Source: an uncultured Rhodospirillales bacterium
Lineage (GTDB): Bacteria; Pseudomonadota; Alphaproteobacteria; Acetobacterales; Acetobacteraceae
Assembly: GCA_945957135.1 (NCBI GenBank)
Contig: CAMFLK010000003.1
Coordinates: forward strand, 1-51,728
Reading direction: 5' to 3'
Length of the DNA: 51,728 nt
Every line of letters starts with the position of its first letter. Within the stretch, counting starts at the first letter, position 1. The translations under genes and the position numbers were made by a program. Of the stretch, positions 1 to 8,120 are shown piece after piece. Below the pieces are notes generated by a model that saw only the letters and a program-made list of their open reading frames with translations, had not been told where the DNA came from and ran no database searches.

Positions 1-14
1 ACGCGTGTTTGCTG

Positions 15-58
15 CGCTCCGGTGCTCACGGGCTGGAGCCCGCTCCGCTCCGGTGCTC
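15..58. repeat. 13-bp direct repeat downstream of icd
   Basis: The 13-mer CGCTCCGGTGCTC occurs at 15-27 and again at 46-58. It lies in the 139 bases at the window edge, downstream of the isocitrate dehydrogenase gene, where I see no gene. It may be chance in GC-rich DNA or part of a longer element cut by the window edge. Confidence 0.35.
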
Positions 59-139
59 GCAAACCCACGCCGGCCGGCGCGCATAGCGGCGCGCCTCTGA
101 CTCGCCAGGACACGTTTTCAGGCAGGCACTTGGGAAGGG

Positions 140-1354
140 TCAGCCCATCGCCTTCTTCAGGTTCTCGTCGATCTTGGACAGGAAGTCCTGCGTGTTCAGC
201 CACTTCGCGTCCTTGCCGACGAGCAGCGCGAGATCCTTGGTCATGAAGCCGGATTCCACCGTCGCCACGCACACCTTCTCCAGCGTGTCGGCGAAGGCGG
301 TCACATCCGGCGTGTCGTCGAACCGGCCGCGCGCCGCCAGGCCGCGCGTCCAGGCGAAGATCGAGGCGATCGGGTTGGTGCTGGTCTCGCGCCCCTTCTG
401 GTGCTCGCGATAGTGGCGCGTCACGGTGCCGTGCGCCGCCTCGCTCTCCACCGTGTTGCCGTCGGGCGACAGCAGCACCGAGGTCATCAGCCCCAGCGAG
501 CCGAAGCCCTGGGCGACGATGTCGCTCTCCACGTCGCCGTCGTAGTTCTTGCAGGCCCAGACATAGCCGCCGTTCCACTTCAGCGCGCAGGCCACCATGT
601 CGTCGATCAGCCGGTGCTCGTAGGTCAGCTTCTCCGCGTCGAAGCGCGCCTTGAACTCGCTCTGGTAGATCTCCTCGAACACGTCCTTGAACATGCCGTC
701 ATAGGCCTTGAGGATGGTGTTCTTGGTGGAGAGATACACCGGATATTTGCGCATCAGCCCGTAGTTCAGGCTGGCCCGCGCGAACCCCTCGATCGAGGCG
801 CGGGTGTTGTGCATGCCCATGGCCACGCCGGGGCCCTTGAAGTCGAACACGTCCATCACCTGGGCCGGGCTGCCATCGGCCGGGGTGTAGGTCAGCGTCA
901 CCTTGCCGGCGCCGGCGATCTTGGTCTCCGTCGCGCGGTAGATGTCGCCATAGGCGTGGCGGCCGATCACGATCGGCTGGTTCCAGTGCGGCACCAGCCG
1001 CGGCACGTTGGAGCAGATGATCGGCTCGCGGAAGATCGTGCCGTCGAGGATGTTGCGGATGGTGCCGTTCGGGCTGCGCCACATCTTCTTGAGGTTGAAT
1101 TCGCTCACCCGCGCCTCGTCCGGCGTGATGGTCGCGCATTTCACGCCCACGCCGTACTGCTTGATGGCGTTGGCCGCGTCCACCGTCACCTGGTCGTCGG
1201 TCTGGTCGCGGTATTCGATGCCGAGATCGTAGTATTTCAGGTCGATATCGAGATAGGGCAGGATCAGCTTGTCCTTGATGAAGCCCCAGATGATCCGCGT
1301 CATCTCGTCCCCGTCCAGCTCCACAACGGGGGTCTTCACCTTGATCTTGGCCAT
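140..1354 (-). CDS. icd: NADP-dependent isocitrate dehydrogenase
   Basis: The 404-residue protein oxidatively decarboxylates isocitrate to 2-oxoglutarate with NADP in the TCA cycle, in the cytoplasm. The N-terminus [20 protein letters not shown] is the classic start of the eukaryote-like (IDH1/IDH2-type) dimeric family used by many alphaproteobacteria. The substrate-binding segment around residues 90-110 (SPNGTIRN) and the [18 protein letters not shown] segment near 200-220 are intact, and the length is normal for the family. The start is supported by a GAGGA-type ribosome-binding site just upstream. It is divergent from the hybrid histidine kinase at 1493, with 138 bp between the two starts. 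Confidence is high because the whole protein reads as this family. Confidence 0.97.
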   Translation of the reverse strand: MAKIKVKTPVVELDGDEMTRIIWGFIKDKLILPYLDIDLKYYDLGIEYRDQTDDQVTVDAANAIKQYGVGVKCATITPDEARVSEFNLKKMWRSPNGTIRNILDGTIFREPIICSNVPRLVPHWNQPIVIGRHAYGDIYRATETKIAGAGKVTLTYTPADGSPAQVMDVFDFKGPGVAMGMHNTRASIEGFARASLNYGLMRKYPVYLSTKNTILKAYDGMFKDVFEEIYQSEFKARFDAEKLTYEHRLIDDMVACALKWNGGYVWACKNYDGDVESDIVAQGFGSLGLMTSVLLSPDGNTVESEAAHGTVTRHYREHQKGRETSTNPIASIFAWTRGLAARGRFDDTPDVTAFADTLEKVCVATVESGFMTKDLALLVGKDAKWLNTQDFLSKIDENLKKAMG

Positions 1355-1492
1355 GCCGTCCTCATCATCTCCGAAGGGCCGCCCATCGCGGCCGCCTGTC
1401 CTGTGCGGGCGCGGAAGATCGCACCTGCGTTCCGCCCCGGCAAGGTGCGCGCCCTGGTTGTGGAGCCGCCTGGGGAGTTGCTAGCCTTGGCC

Positions 1493-3595
1493 ATGAACCC
1501 CGCCATCCTGCTGCCCATTGGCGTCGCCTGCCTCGCCGCGGCACTCGTGGCGGCAGTGGCGTGCTGGCGCCATGCACGGCGGGCGGAGGCGGCACGGCGC
1601 GAGCATCTCGCCCTGTCGCGCGCCTATGCCGAACTCGCCCAGGCCAAGGCCGACGCGGATGCCAGGGCCGAGCGGCTGGACGCCACGCTGTCCGGCATGT
1701 CCGACGGCGTGATGATGATGGACGCGGAGCTGCGCCTGGTGCAGTGGAACGAGCGCTTCCCGCGCCTGACCGGGGTGCCGCGCGGCATGCTGCGCGCCGG
1801 CCTGCCGATGGAGGACATGCTCCGCGCCCAGGCCCAGGCCGGCGAGTTCGGCCATGTGGACGTGGAGAGCGAGGTGCGCCGCCGCCTCGCCTATCTGCGC
1901 GAAACGCGCGAACAGGGCGTGGTGGAACGCGCCCGCCCCAATGGCGAGGTGCTGGAGCTGCGCCGCAACGCGCTGCCCGGCGGCGGCTACGTCACGCTCT
2001 ACTCCGACATCACCGGCCGCAAGCGCGCCGAGGCGGCCACCCGCGAGGCCAGCCGCCGCGCCGCGGAGGCGGTGGCCCAGCGCGGCCAGTTCGTCGCCAT
2101 GGTCAGCCACGAGGTGCGCGCGCCGCTCGACGCGCTGATCGGCAGCCTCGACATGCTCGTGGCCATGGACCTGCCGCAAGAGGCGCGCGCGCGGATCGCC
2201 GCCGCCCATCAGGCCGGCATCGGCCTGCTCGAACTGGTGGACGACATCCTCGACTTCTCGCGCATCGATGCGGGCAAGCTGCCGCTGCGCGAGGGTCCGT
2301 ACGCGGCGCGACCGATGATCGCCGAGGTCGTCGGGCTGTTCGCCGCCCGCGCCGCCGCGCGCGACCTGACCCTGCGCCCGGAGATCGAGCCCGGCCTGCC
2401 GGAACGCCTCATCGGCGATGGTGGGCGGGTGCGGCAGGTACTGACCAACCTGGTCGGCAACGCCGTGAAGTTTTCCCGGCCCGGCCCCATCACCATCCTC
2501 GCCGGCATGGCGGAGGAGTCGGACGGCACCGGCGGGCGCATTCCCGTGCTGCGCCTCGCGGTGCGCGACCAGGGGCCGCGCCTGTCGGACCAGCAGGTGG
2601 CACGGCTGTTCCAGCCCTTCGTGCGCATCGACCTCACCGAGACCGGCGGCGCGCCCGGCACGGGGTTGGGGCTGGCGATCTGCGAACGCGTGGTCCGCGC
2701 CATGAACGGACGGCTGGGCATCGGCCGCGCCCAGCCCGACGGCAACGAGTTCTGGGTGACCCTGCCCCATCGCACCGCCGCCGCCCCGCCGCCCCGAACG
2801 GCCGCCCCGCCCGCCCGCGACGCGGCCCCTCAACCCGCCCTTCGCCGCCGTCGCGGCAACGTGCTGCTGGTCGAGGATCTGCTGGTCAACCAGATGATCA
2901 CCGCCACCCAGATGCGCCGCGAGGGCCACCGGGTGGACGTCGCCGGGTCCGGCCGGGAGGCGATCGAGATGGTGCAGCGCTTCCCCTACGACCTCGTGCT
3001 GATGGATCTGATGATGCCGGAAATGAGCGGCTACGACGCCGCCCGCGCCATCCGCGCCCTGCCCGGCCCCGCCGGCCAGGTGCCGATGGTGGCGCTGACC
3101 GCCACCACCACGCCCGACGACCACGCCGCCTGCCTCGCCGCGGGCATGTCGGACATGCTGACCAAGCCCGTCCACCCCGCTGCCCTGTCCAACGCGCTCG
3201 CCGCCACGATCTGGTCCAACCTGCCCGCCGCTTCGCCCCGCGCGCCGCTGCTGGACCACGCGAGGCTCGATGACCTGCGCCGCAACCTGCCCGACGGCAT
3301 GTTCGCCACGCTGGCCGTGCAGTGCCTGGAGGACATGCGCGCCCGGCTGGTCCAGCTCCGCCACTCGCTCGGCGGCAGCGACCCGCGCCCCGTCGAGGAA
3401 CACGCCCACGCGCTGGCCGGCATGTCCGGCGGCTACGGCATGACCGGGGTGGAACGGCGCATGCGCGCCATCATGGCCGCCGCCCGCGCCACCGACCTGC
3501 CCACGGCCCGCCAGGCGGCGAGCGGCATGGGCGCGGAACTCGACCAGACGGAGACGGCGCTGCGCACGCTGCTGCGGGCGGAGGTGCCGGCCTGA
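1493..3595 (+). CDS. Hybrid sensor histidine kinase (PAS-HisKA-HATPase-REC-HPt)
   Basis: A 700-residue membrane-bound hybrid kinase. Order of parts: one N-terminal transmembrane helix (about 4-24), a short coiled coil (about 30-65), a PAS domain (about 65-175), a HisKA domain with phospho-acceptor His206 in VSHEVRAP, a HATPase domain with N-box (NLVGNAVKFS, about 319-328) and G2 box GTGLGLAI (about 389-396), a receiver domain with Asp505 (LVLMDLMMPEMSG), and a C-terminal HPt domain with His639 (HALAG). The G1 box reads DQGPRLS, a weak match to the usual DxGxG. An open frame continues upstream to 401, but that part is antisense to icd, so I start at ATG 1493. No partner response regulator is adjacent. 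The family passes phosphate His-Asp-His and then to a separate regulator; the signal is unknown. Confidence 0.9.
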   Translation: MNPAILLPIGVACLAAALVAAVACWRHARRAEAARREHLALSRAYAELAQAKADADARAERLDATLSGMSDGVMMMDAELRLVQWNERFPRLTGVPRGMLRAGLPMEDMLRAQAQAGEFGHVDVESEVRRRLAYLRETREQGVVERARPNGEVLELRRNALPGGGYVTLYSDITGRKRAEAATREASRRAAEAVAQRGQFVAMVSHEVRAPLDALIGSLDMLVAMDLPQEARARIAAAHQAGIGLLELVDDILDFSRIDAGKLPLREGPYAARPMIAEVVGLFAARAAARDLTLRPEIEPGLPERLIGDGGRVRQVLTNLVGNAVKFSRPGPITILAGMAEESDGTGGRIPVLRLAVRDQGPRLSDQQVARLFQPFVRIDLTETGGAPGTGLGLAICERVVRAMNGRLGIGRAQPDGNEFWVTLPHRTAAAPPPRTAAPPARDAAPQPALRRRRGNVLLVEDLLVNQMITATQMRREGHRVDVAGSGREAIEMVQRFPYDLVLMDLMMPEMSGYDAARAIRALPGPAGQVPMVALTATTTPDDHAACLAAGMSDMLTKPVHPAALSNALAATIWSNLPAASPRAPLLDHARLDDLRRNLPDGMFATLAVQCLEDMRARLVQLRHSLGGSDPRPVEEHAHALAGMSGGYGMTGVERRMRAIMAAARATDLPTARQAASGMGAELDQTETALRTLLRAEVPA

Positions 3596-3611
3596 ACGCG
3601 GTGAAGGCCGG

Positions 3612-4226
3612 CTACGTCGTCAACGATTGGATCATCGAGATCGGCAGCATGTCGTCGAACTTGCCGGCGTCCACGGCGGCGCTGTTGGCTTCGATCCATT
3701 CACCGGCGAATTTGAAGGCGTCGCGTTCGAACTCGTTGAAGTAGCCGTCCTTGGCGTAGGCGGCGGCGTAGAGCTGGGATTCCCGGTTGCGGCGCGAGCC
3801 GGGCACCAGGCCATAGCTCCAGCTCGCCATGACGTGGCGCAATTCGTGGACCAGGACCTTCATCGTTTCCTGGCGGGCGTATTTGAAGCTTTGCTTCATC
3901 ACGGTCGAGCGGAACGTGGCGGGGCCGCGCAGGCTTGCCACCAGGGACATCGTGGTCTGCGGCCCGGCGGTGCCGCGGACGTCCACGGCGACGGTGCCGC
4001 GCAGTTCCCGGTCCTCCCCGCGGTTGTCCACCCGCACGGTAACGCCGTGGGTGGAGGTGGCGCTCTGTTCGATGCCTGCGCTGACCCAGGTGGGGTGGTC
4101 CTTGCCGTCGGTGAAGAAGGCGGCGATTCGCTTGGCGAATTCCGGTTTCAGATTGGTGAGCACAGGGCTGATCCGCCGCAGCGAGTCATCGCCCAGATAG
4201 ATCATCTGCGTGGCAATCCCCGCCAT
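3612..4226 (-). CDS. Hypothetical protein with HExxH metallopeptidase-like motif
   Basis: A 204-residue protein of no family I can name. Residues 127-131 read HELRH, an HExxH zinc-protease motif, inside VLVHELRHVMASWSYG. About 35 residues later NEFERDAF (164-171) offers acidic residues that could be the third metal ligand, as in minimal gluzincin-like folds. The middle part (about 55-105) is beta-rich with short charged turns. There is no signal peptide or membrane helix, so it is probably cytoplasmic. It converges on the histidine kinase (16 bp gap) and lies in the same orientation downstream of the M81 hydrolase gene with 27 bp between them, so the two may be cotranscribed. Protease activity is an inference from the motif only. 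Confidence 0.7.
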   Translation of the reverse strand: MAGIATQMIYLGDDSLRRISPVLTNLKPEFAKRIAAFFTDGKDHPTWVSAGIEQSATSTHGVTVRVDNRGEDRELRGTVAVDVRGTAGPQTTMSLVASLRGPATFRSTVMKQSFKYARQETMKVLVHELRHVMASWSYGLVPGSRRNRESQLYAAAYAKDGYFNEFERDAFKFAGEWIEANSAAVDAGKFDDMLPISMIQSLTT

Positions 4227-4253
4227 CGCCGAACCCTCCCGCTGCGTCCGTTG

Positions 4254-5750
4254 TCAGTCTAGCACGGCTGCGGCCGGTTGCCCCCTCTCGTTGGTGGCGA
4301 AAGGATCGGCGACGCGGGGCCAGTAGGGGGTGGTGCGCTTGGTCAGCTTCAGCTCCGCGAATTCCGGCAGCAGGGCACCGCCGGCGGAGACGTAGCGTAT
4401 GGCGGAGGCGATCGGCGCGAAGCCGGCATGGAAATGCTGGCTGGATTTCACCACCACGATCCGCTTGTCGGCGAGCGTGCAGCCGAGACCGGTGAAGGCG
4501 TCCGGGTGGAACACCTGGCCGCGCAGGCTGACCAGCACGATGTCGATCCCCTCCGCGCTCACCCAGGCGCTGGGCCCGAACTCGCCCACCCCGCCGGACA
4601 GGCCGGTCTGGACATGCGCCGGCGCCAGGGCGCGCACGGTGACGCGCAGGTCGATCGGCGCGTCCGAGGCGGTGCCGCATTTGCCGCCGATGCGCAGATC
4701 GAACGAGGCGCCTTCGCCGGCTTCCAGGCAGAAGGCGACGGCTTGCGGGTCCCAGAAGCAGCCGACGGCGGCGTCGCGCACGCCGCGTTCGACCAGCCGG
4801 CGCAGGATGGCGGTGTTGTCGGAGGGCGCGCCGCCGCCCGCGTTGTCGGCGACGTCGGCCAGCACCACCGGGCCGGTGGGTGCCGCGAGGGCGGCATCGA
4901 TCGCCGCGTCGATCGTGTCGTGATGCGGCGCGTCGGCCTCGCGCTGGGCCCAGATCTCGCCGCCGAGCTGGTCGGCCAGCGCCTGGGCACGGGCGGGGTC
5001 GCCATCGGCCACCACCACCATCTTGGCGCCGACCTCCGCCACATCGGCCCAGGGGAAACCGTGGCCGAAGCTGACGGAGAGGATGCCGTCATGCCCCTCC
5101 GCCGCCTTCATGCGGGCGACGAAGCCGCGCATCGGCTCGTTCGGCGTGCGCCAGACGGAGATCATGCGGCACTCGCGATAGGCGATCACCGGGCGGATTT
5201 CGCCAAGGGCGGCGCGCACGCCGAGCGTGTACAGCTCGGCGGCGCGATCGCCGATATCGGTGTGCGGGTATTCCTTGTAGGCGATGATGATGTCGGCGTT
5301 GGCGCGCATCGCCTCGGTGAGATGGCAGTGCAGGTCGAGCTCCACGCCGATCGGCACGGACGGGCCGACCAGGGCGCGGACATGGGCGAGCGTGTCGCCC
5401 TCGCAATCGTCATAGCCGTCGGCGACCATCGCGCCGTGCATGTTGAGCAGCACGAGATCGACCGGCATGGCGGCCTGGAGGTCGGACAGGATCATCCCGC
5501 GCAGCTCCTCGTACACGCCGCGCAGGGTGGGGCCGGCGGGTTCGGCGACGGCGCAGATGCTCTCGACGATCGCATGCCCGTCCGCCTCCGCCGCCTCGCG
5601 CCACACCACCAGGGGGATGTTGCCGGCGGTGCGCGGCTTGCGGCTGGCGCCGGTGCGCGAGAAGGTTTCGCCCATGAAGGCGGCACGGCCGGTGGGAATG
5701 GGCGAGAAGGTGTTGGTCTCGGTCTCCAGCGTGGCGATGAAGATCTTCAT
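4254..5750 (-). CDS. M81 family metallopeptidase (MlrC/microcystinase C-like)
   Basis: A 498-residue protein of the M81 (MlrC) family of amidohydrolase-like zinc enzymes. MlrC itself opens the linear tetrapeptide of microcystin, but most family members have unknown substrates, so no specific substrate is claimed. Family marks: N-terminal MKIFIATLETETNTFSPIPT, LLNMHGAMVADG (about 101-112), the metal-site region VELDLHCHLTEAM (about 138-150), the YKEYPHTD segment, and the C-terminal KSSQHFHAGFAP. The frame opens six codons earlier, but MKIF at 5750 is the usual family N-terminus. Upstream lies the MITE-like element at 5783-5917, which probably sits in or next to its promoter. Confidence 0.88.
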   Translation of the reverse strand: MKIFIATLETETNTFSPIPTGRAAFMGETFSRTGASRKPRTAGNIPLVVWREAAEADGHAIVESICAVAEPAGPTLRGVYEELRGMILSDLQAAMPVDLVLLNMHGAMVADGYDDCEGDTLAHVRALVGPSVPIGVELDLHCHLTEAMRANADIIIAYKEYPHTDIGDRAAELYTLGVRAALGEIRPVIAYRECRMISVWRTPNEPMRGFVARMKAAEGHDGILSVSFGHGFPWADVAEVGAKMVVVADGDPARAQALADQLGGEIWAQREADAPHHDTIDAAIDAALAAPTGPVVLADVADNAGGGAPSDNTAILRRLVERGVRDAAVGCFWDPQAVAFCLEAGEGASFDLRIGGKCGTASDAPIDLRVTVRALAPAHVQTGLSGGVGEFGPSAWVSAEGIDIVLVSLRGQVFHPDAFTGLGCTLADKRIVVVKSSQHFHAGFAPIASAIRYVSAGGALLPEFAELKLTKRTTPYWPRVADPFATNERGQPAAAVLD

Positions 5751-5782
5751 TCCGGCACGGCTCCACAAAAACGCCCGGCCAG

Positions 5783-5917
5783 TCTAGTGTCCCGAATCTG
5801 AAGTTCGCTATAGAGCGCGAACTCCAGCTTCGAAACACTTGCTCTTTGTTTTCAGTGGCCTGCTTATCCCCTACGTTCGTTGTGAAGGACAACGAACTTC
5901 GGGGGCAGGACACTAGA
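5783..5917. mobile_element. MITE-like element with terminal inverted repeats
   Basis: A 135-bp non-coding element that is visibly less GC-rich than its surroundings. Its ends are perfect 10-bp inverted repeats, TCTAGTGTCC at 5783-5792 and its complement at 5908-5917. After a 7-bp diverged stretch the inverted repeat resumes with GAAGTTCG on both sides, so each arm is about 25 bp. Two inner hairpins are present: GTTCGC/GCGAAC on the left, and a 9-bp perfect stem (5875-5883 with 5889-5897, loop 5 nt) on the right. Each end contains TA, which would fit IS630/Tc1-type insertion at TA, but I cannot see the empty site. It has no coding capacity, so it would need a transposase supplied elsewhere. 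Confidence 0.72.
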
Positions 5918-5952
5918 AGCGGAGGCTTGGGCCGCAAGAGAAGCCAGGGGAA

Positions 5953-7323
5953 TTGAGCGAGACAATCCACGTCGCCGTGCCGCTCGCGGAAATCCTCACC
6001 GTGGCGCAGGAGTATTTCGAGGCGGGGCGCTACGGCGCGGCCGACCGGCTGCTCGGCCATGTGCTGGTGGCCACCCCCGCGCATGCCGAGGCGCTGCACA
6101 TGCGCGGGCTCATCGCGCTGCGCCAGGGGCGCGGGGCGGAGGCGGCGGCGCTGATCGAGCGCACCATCGCGACCGGGCCGGTGCGGCCGGTGCATTGGCG
6201 CAACCTGTCGGAAATCTGCCGGCTGCTCGGGCGGCTGGATGACTCGCTGGCGGCGGCGCGGCGCGCGGTGGCGCTGGACCCGGCCGACCCGCTCGCCTTC
6301 TTCACCCTGGGCATGATCCATTACGAGCGGCTGGAATTCGATGCCTGCATCGCCGCCGGCCGTGCGGCGCTCGATCTGCAGCCCGATCTGCCGCAGGCGC
6401 ATATGAAGCTGGCGCAGGCGCTGCTGGTCACCGGGCGCTTCGCCGAGGGCTGGGCGGAATACGAGTGGCGCTACCGCATCCCCGGAGCCGCGCCGCTGAT
6501 GCCGCCAACCACGCGTCCGCAATGGGACGGGACGGCGACGGACGAGCCGCTGCTGCTCGTGGCCGACCAGGGCTACGGGGACGTGGTGCAGTTCGCCCGC
6601 TACATCCAATGGGTGCGGGCGCGCTGCGGCAACGTGATGATCGCCTGCTCGCGCGAGATTTCCGGCCTGGTCGGGCGCATGGCGCCGCAGACGCCGCGCT
6701 ATCACCGCTGGGAGGAAATCCCGCCCTTCACCGCCTATTGCCCGCTGTCCGGCCTGCCGCGCCTGCATGGCACCACGCTCGAGACCATTCCGGTCGGCGG
6801 CCCCTATCTCGATGCCGATCCGGAACTGGCGGCGCGCTGGCGGACGCGGCTCGATGCGCTGGCGCCGGCCGGGCGGATGCGCGTCGGCCTGGCCTGGGCT
6901 GGGCGGCCGACCCACAACAACGACGCCAACCGCTCCGTGGCGCTGGCCCGGCTGGCGACGCTGGCGGAGTCCGGGCCGGTCTTCGTCTCGTTGCAGAAGG
7001 GGCCGGCGGCGGCGCAGGCGGGCGACTTTCCGGGGCTGATCGACCTCGACGCGGACATCGCGAGTTTCGAGGACACGGCGGCGATCATCGCCGGACTCGA
7101 CCTGGTGCTGGCGGTGGACACCTCGGTCTGCCACATCGCCGCCGCCATGGGCCGGCCATGCTGGATGATGCTGCCCTTCGCGCCGGATTGGCGCTGGCTG
7201 ACCGGGCGGGAGGACTCGCCCTGGTACCCCACGCTGCGCCTGTTCCGCGCGGAGACACCACGGGGATGGGAAGAGCTGGCGGCGCGCGTGGGCGCGGCGC
7301 TGGCCACCGTCACCCGATCGTGA
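5953..7323 (+). CDS. TPR protein with GT9-like glycosyltransferase C-terminal domain
   Basis: A 456-residue protein. Residues about 10-175 form four or five tetratricopeptide repeats (for example AADRLLGHVLVATPAHAEAL, then DDSLAAARRAVALDPADPLA). The rest resembles the glycosyltransferase family 9-like module often fused to TPRs: an LLVADQGYGDVVQFARY segment near 200, VGLAWAGRPTHNND near 312, and the C-terminal nucleotide-sugar region DTSVCHIAAAMGRPCWMMLP followed by DWRWLTGREDSPWYP. There is no signal peptide. The start is TTG at 5953, preceded by AGGGGAA; it lies 36 bp from the end of the MITE-like element. Likely role is protein or polysaccharide glycosylation, but the acceptor is unknown. 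Confidence 0.8.
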   Translation: MSETIHVAVPLAEILTVAQEYFEAGRYGAADRLLGHVLVATPAHAEALHMRGLIALRQGRGAEAAALIERTIATGPVRPVHWRNLSEICRLLGRLDDSLAAARRAVALDPADPLAFFTLGMIHYERLEFDACIAAGRAALDLQPDLPQAHMKLAQALLVTGRFAEGWAEYEWRYRIPGAAPLMPPTTRPQWDGTATDEPLLLVADQGYGDVVQFARYIQWVRARCGNVMIACSREISGLVGRMAPQTPRYHRWEEIPPFTAYCPLSGLPRLHGTTLETIPVGGPYLDADPELAARWRTRLDALAPAGRMRVGLAWAGRPTHNNDANRSVALARLATLAESGPVFVSLQKGPAAAQAGDFPGLIDLDADIASFEDTAAIIAGLDLVLAVDTSVCHIAAAMGRPCWMMLPFAPDWRWLTGREDSPWYPTLRLFRAETPRGWEELAARVGAALATVTRS

Positions 7324-7402
7324 AGCGCCGCTGTGGGAAATGTCACCGTTCGGCCATGCGCGCATCGGCTAATCAGGCGCATCCCACGACACGGAGGCCG
7401 CC

Positions 7403-7972
7403 ATGCCCACAATGATCATCCACGACCGCCGGCTGCACGGCAAAACCCCGACTCGATACAACTACGTGATGCAGATCAACCAGAACACCACGCTGCGCCA
7501 CATCGTGGGCACGGTGGCGCATTACGGGCGCATCCGTCGCCTGGATGAGTTGCACATCCTCTGCCACGGGTTCGAGGCGACGTGGAACCTGAGCCGGCAA
7601 ATGTGCATGCCCCAGGCGCATGGCGGGTTCGGCTTGCAGCTGGGCAAGGACAATCTGAGCCTGTTCAATGTCAGCCAGCTCCGCGCCTGGAAGAACCTGA
7701 TCGGCACCATCGTGGTGTTCGCCTGCGCGCCGGCCGACACCGCGCCGGGCAACCAGGGCACGTACGGCGACGGCAAGCGCTTCATGGGCGAGATGGCGCT
7801 GTGGTCCGCCGCGCATGTGATCGCCGCGCGCGACACCCAGTACTACAACGACGCCTCGGGCCGCACGACCATCGATTTCGGCGGGTGGGAAGGCCCGGTC
7901 TATGATTTCTCCGACGCCACGCCGAATGGCCAGGTGGTGAGCGACCCGTCGCGCTATCACGTCTTCGGGTGA
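7403..7972 (+). CDS. Small protein with caspase/CHAT-like His-Cys signature
   Basis: A 189-residue stand-alone protein of no named family. The pattern LDELHILCHGFEATW (His55 before Gly) followed by GGFGLQLG, a leucine-rich helix, then IVVFACAPADTAPGNQG (Cys108) and a helix RFMGEMALWSAAHVIAARD matches the layout of the caspase-like fold seen in CHAT and DUF4347 domains: beta strand, HG, glycine-rich loop, second strand ending in the catalytic Cys, then a helix. There is no signal peptide or repeat domain. The ATG has GGAGG eight bases upstream. It stands alone between the TPR protein (79 bp upstream) and usp. The peptidase reading is inference; the residues named are visible. Confidence 0.72.
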   Translation: MPTMIIHDRRLHGKTPTRYNYVMQINQNTTLRHIVGTVAHYGRIRRLDELHILCHGFEATWNLSRQMCMPQAHGGFGLQLGKDNLSLFNVSQLRAWKNLIGTIVVFACAPADTAPGNQGTYGDGKRFMGEMALWSAAHVIAARDTQYYNDASGRTTIDFGGWEGPVYDFSDATPNGQVVSDPSRYHVFG

Positions 7973-8054
7973 TGGCCCGACGGATTGGCCGGCGGCGGCG
8001 CGCGCAAAGACTCCCCGGTTTGCGGCGCGCGCCGGGCTGCCATCGGATTCCGTG

Positions 8055-8095
8055 CTGATCCAGATCAATCGCGCGGCGGCGCGAGGGTGTAGCAT
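8055..8095 (+). promoter_or_regulatory. Candidate FNR/FixK-type box and -10 upstream of usp
   Basis: CTGATccagATCAA at 8055-8068 matches the anaerobic-regulator consensus TTGAT-N4-ATCAA at nine of ten defined positions. A -10-like TAGCAT lies at 8090-8095, implying a start of transcription near 8102. The box would then be centred close to -41, the position of activator sites at class II FNR/CRP promoters. The following gene encodes a universal stress protein, a common oxygen-regulated target in alphaproteobacteria. An unusually GC-rich inverted pair (CGCGCAAA with TTTGCG) lies just upstream at about 8000-8036. Confidence 0.6.
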
Positions 8096-8120
8096 TCGTG
8101 GCAATTCGGAGAGAGTCGCG

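Noticed and set aside
401-1492. N-terminal extension of the histidine kinase frame, 364 codons
   Set aside because: It is antisense to icd and has the Ala/Val/His/Arg-rich composition of a shadow frame; the family-like protein starts at 1493.
4278-5801. Long plus-strand open frame opposite the M81 gene
   Set aside because: Biased, Gly/Ala/Arg-rich composition typical of the complement of a GC-rich gene; the minus-strand protein is clearly M81.
5783-5917. CRISPR-like or tandem repeat reading of the hairpin region
   Set aside because: Arms are inverted, not direct, and there are no regularly spaced spacers.
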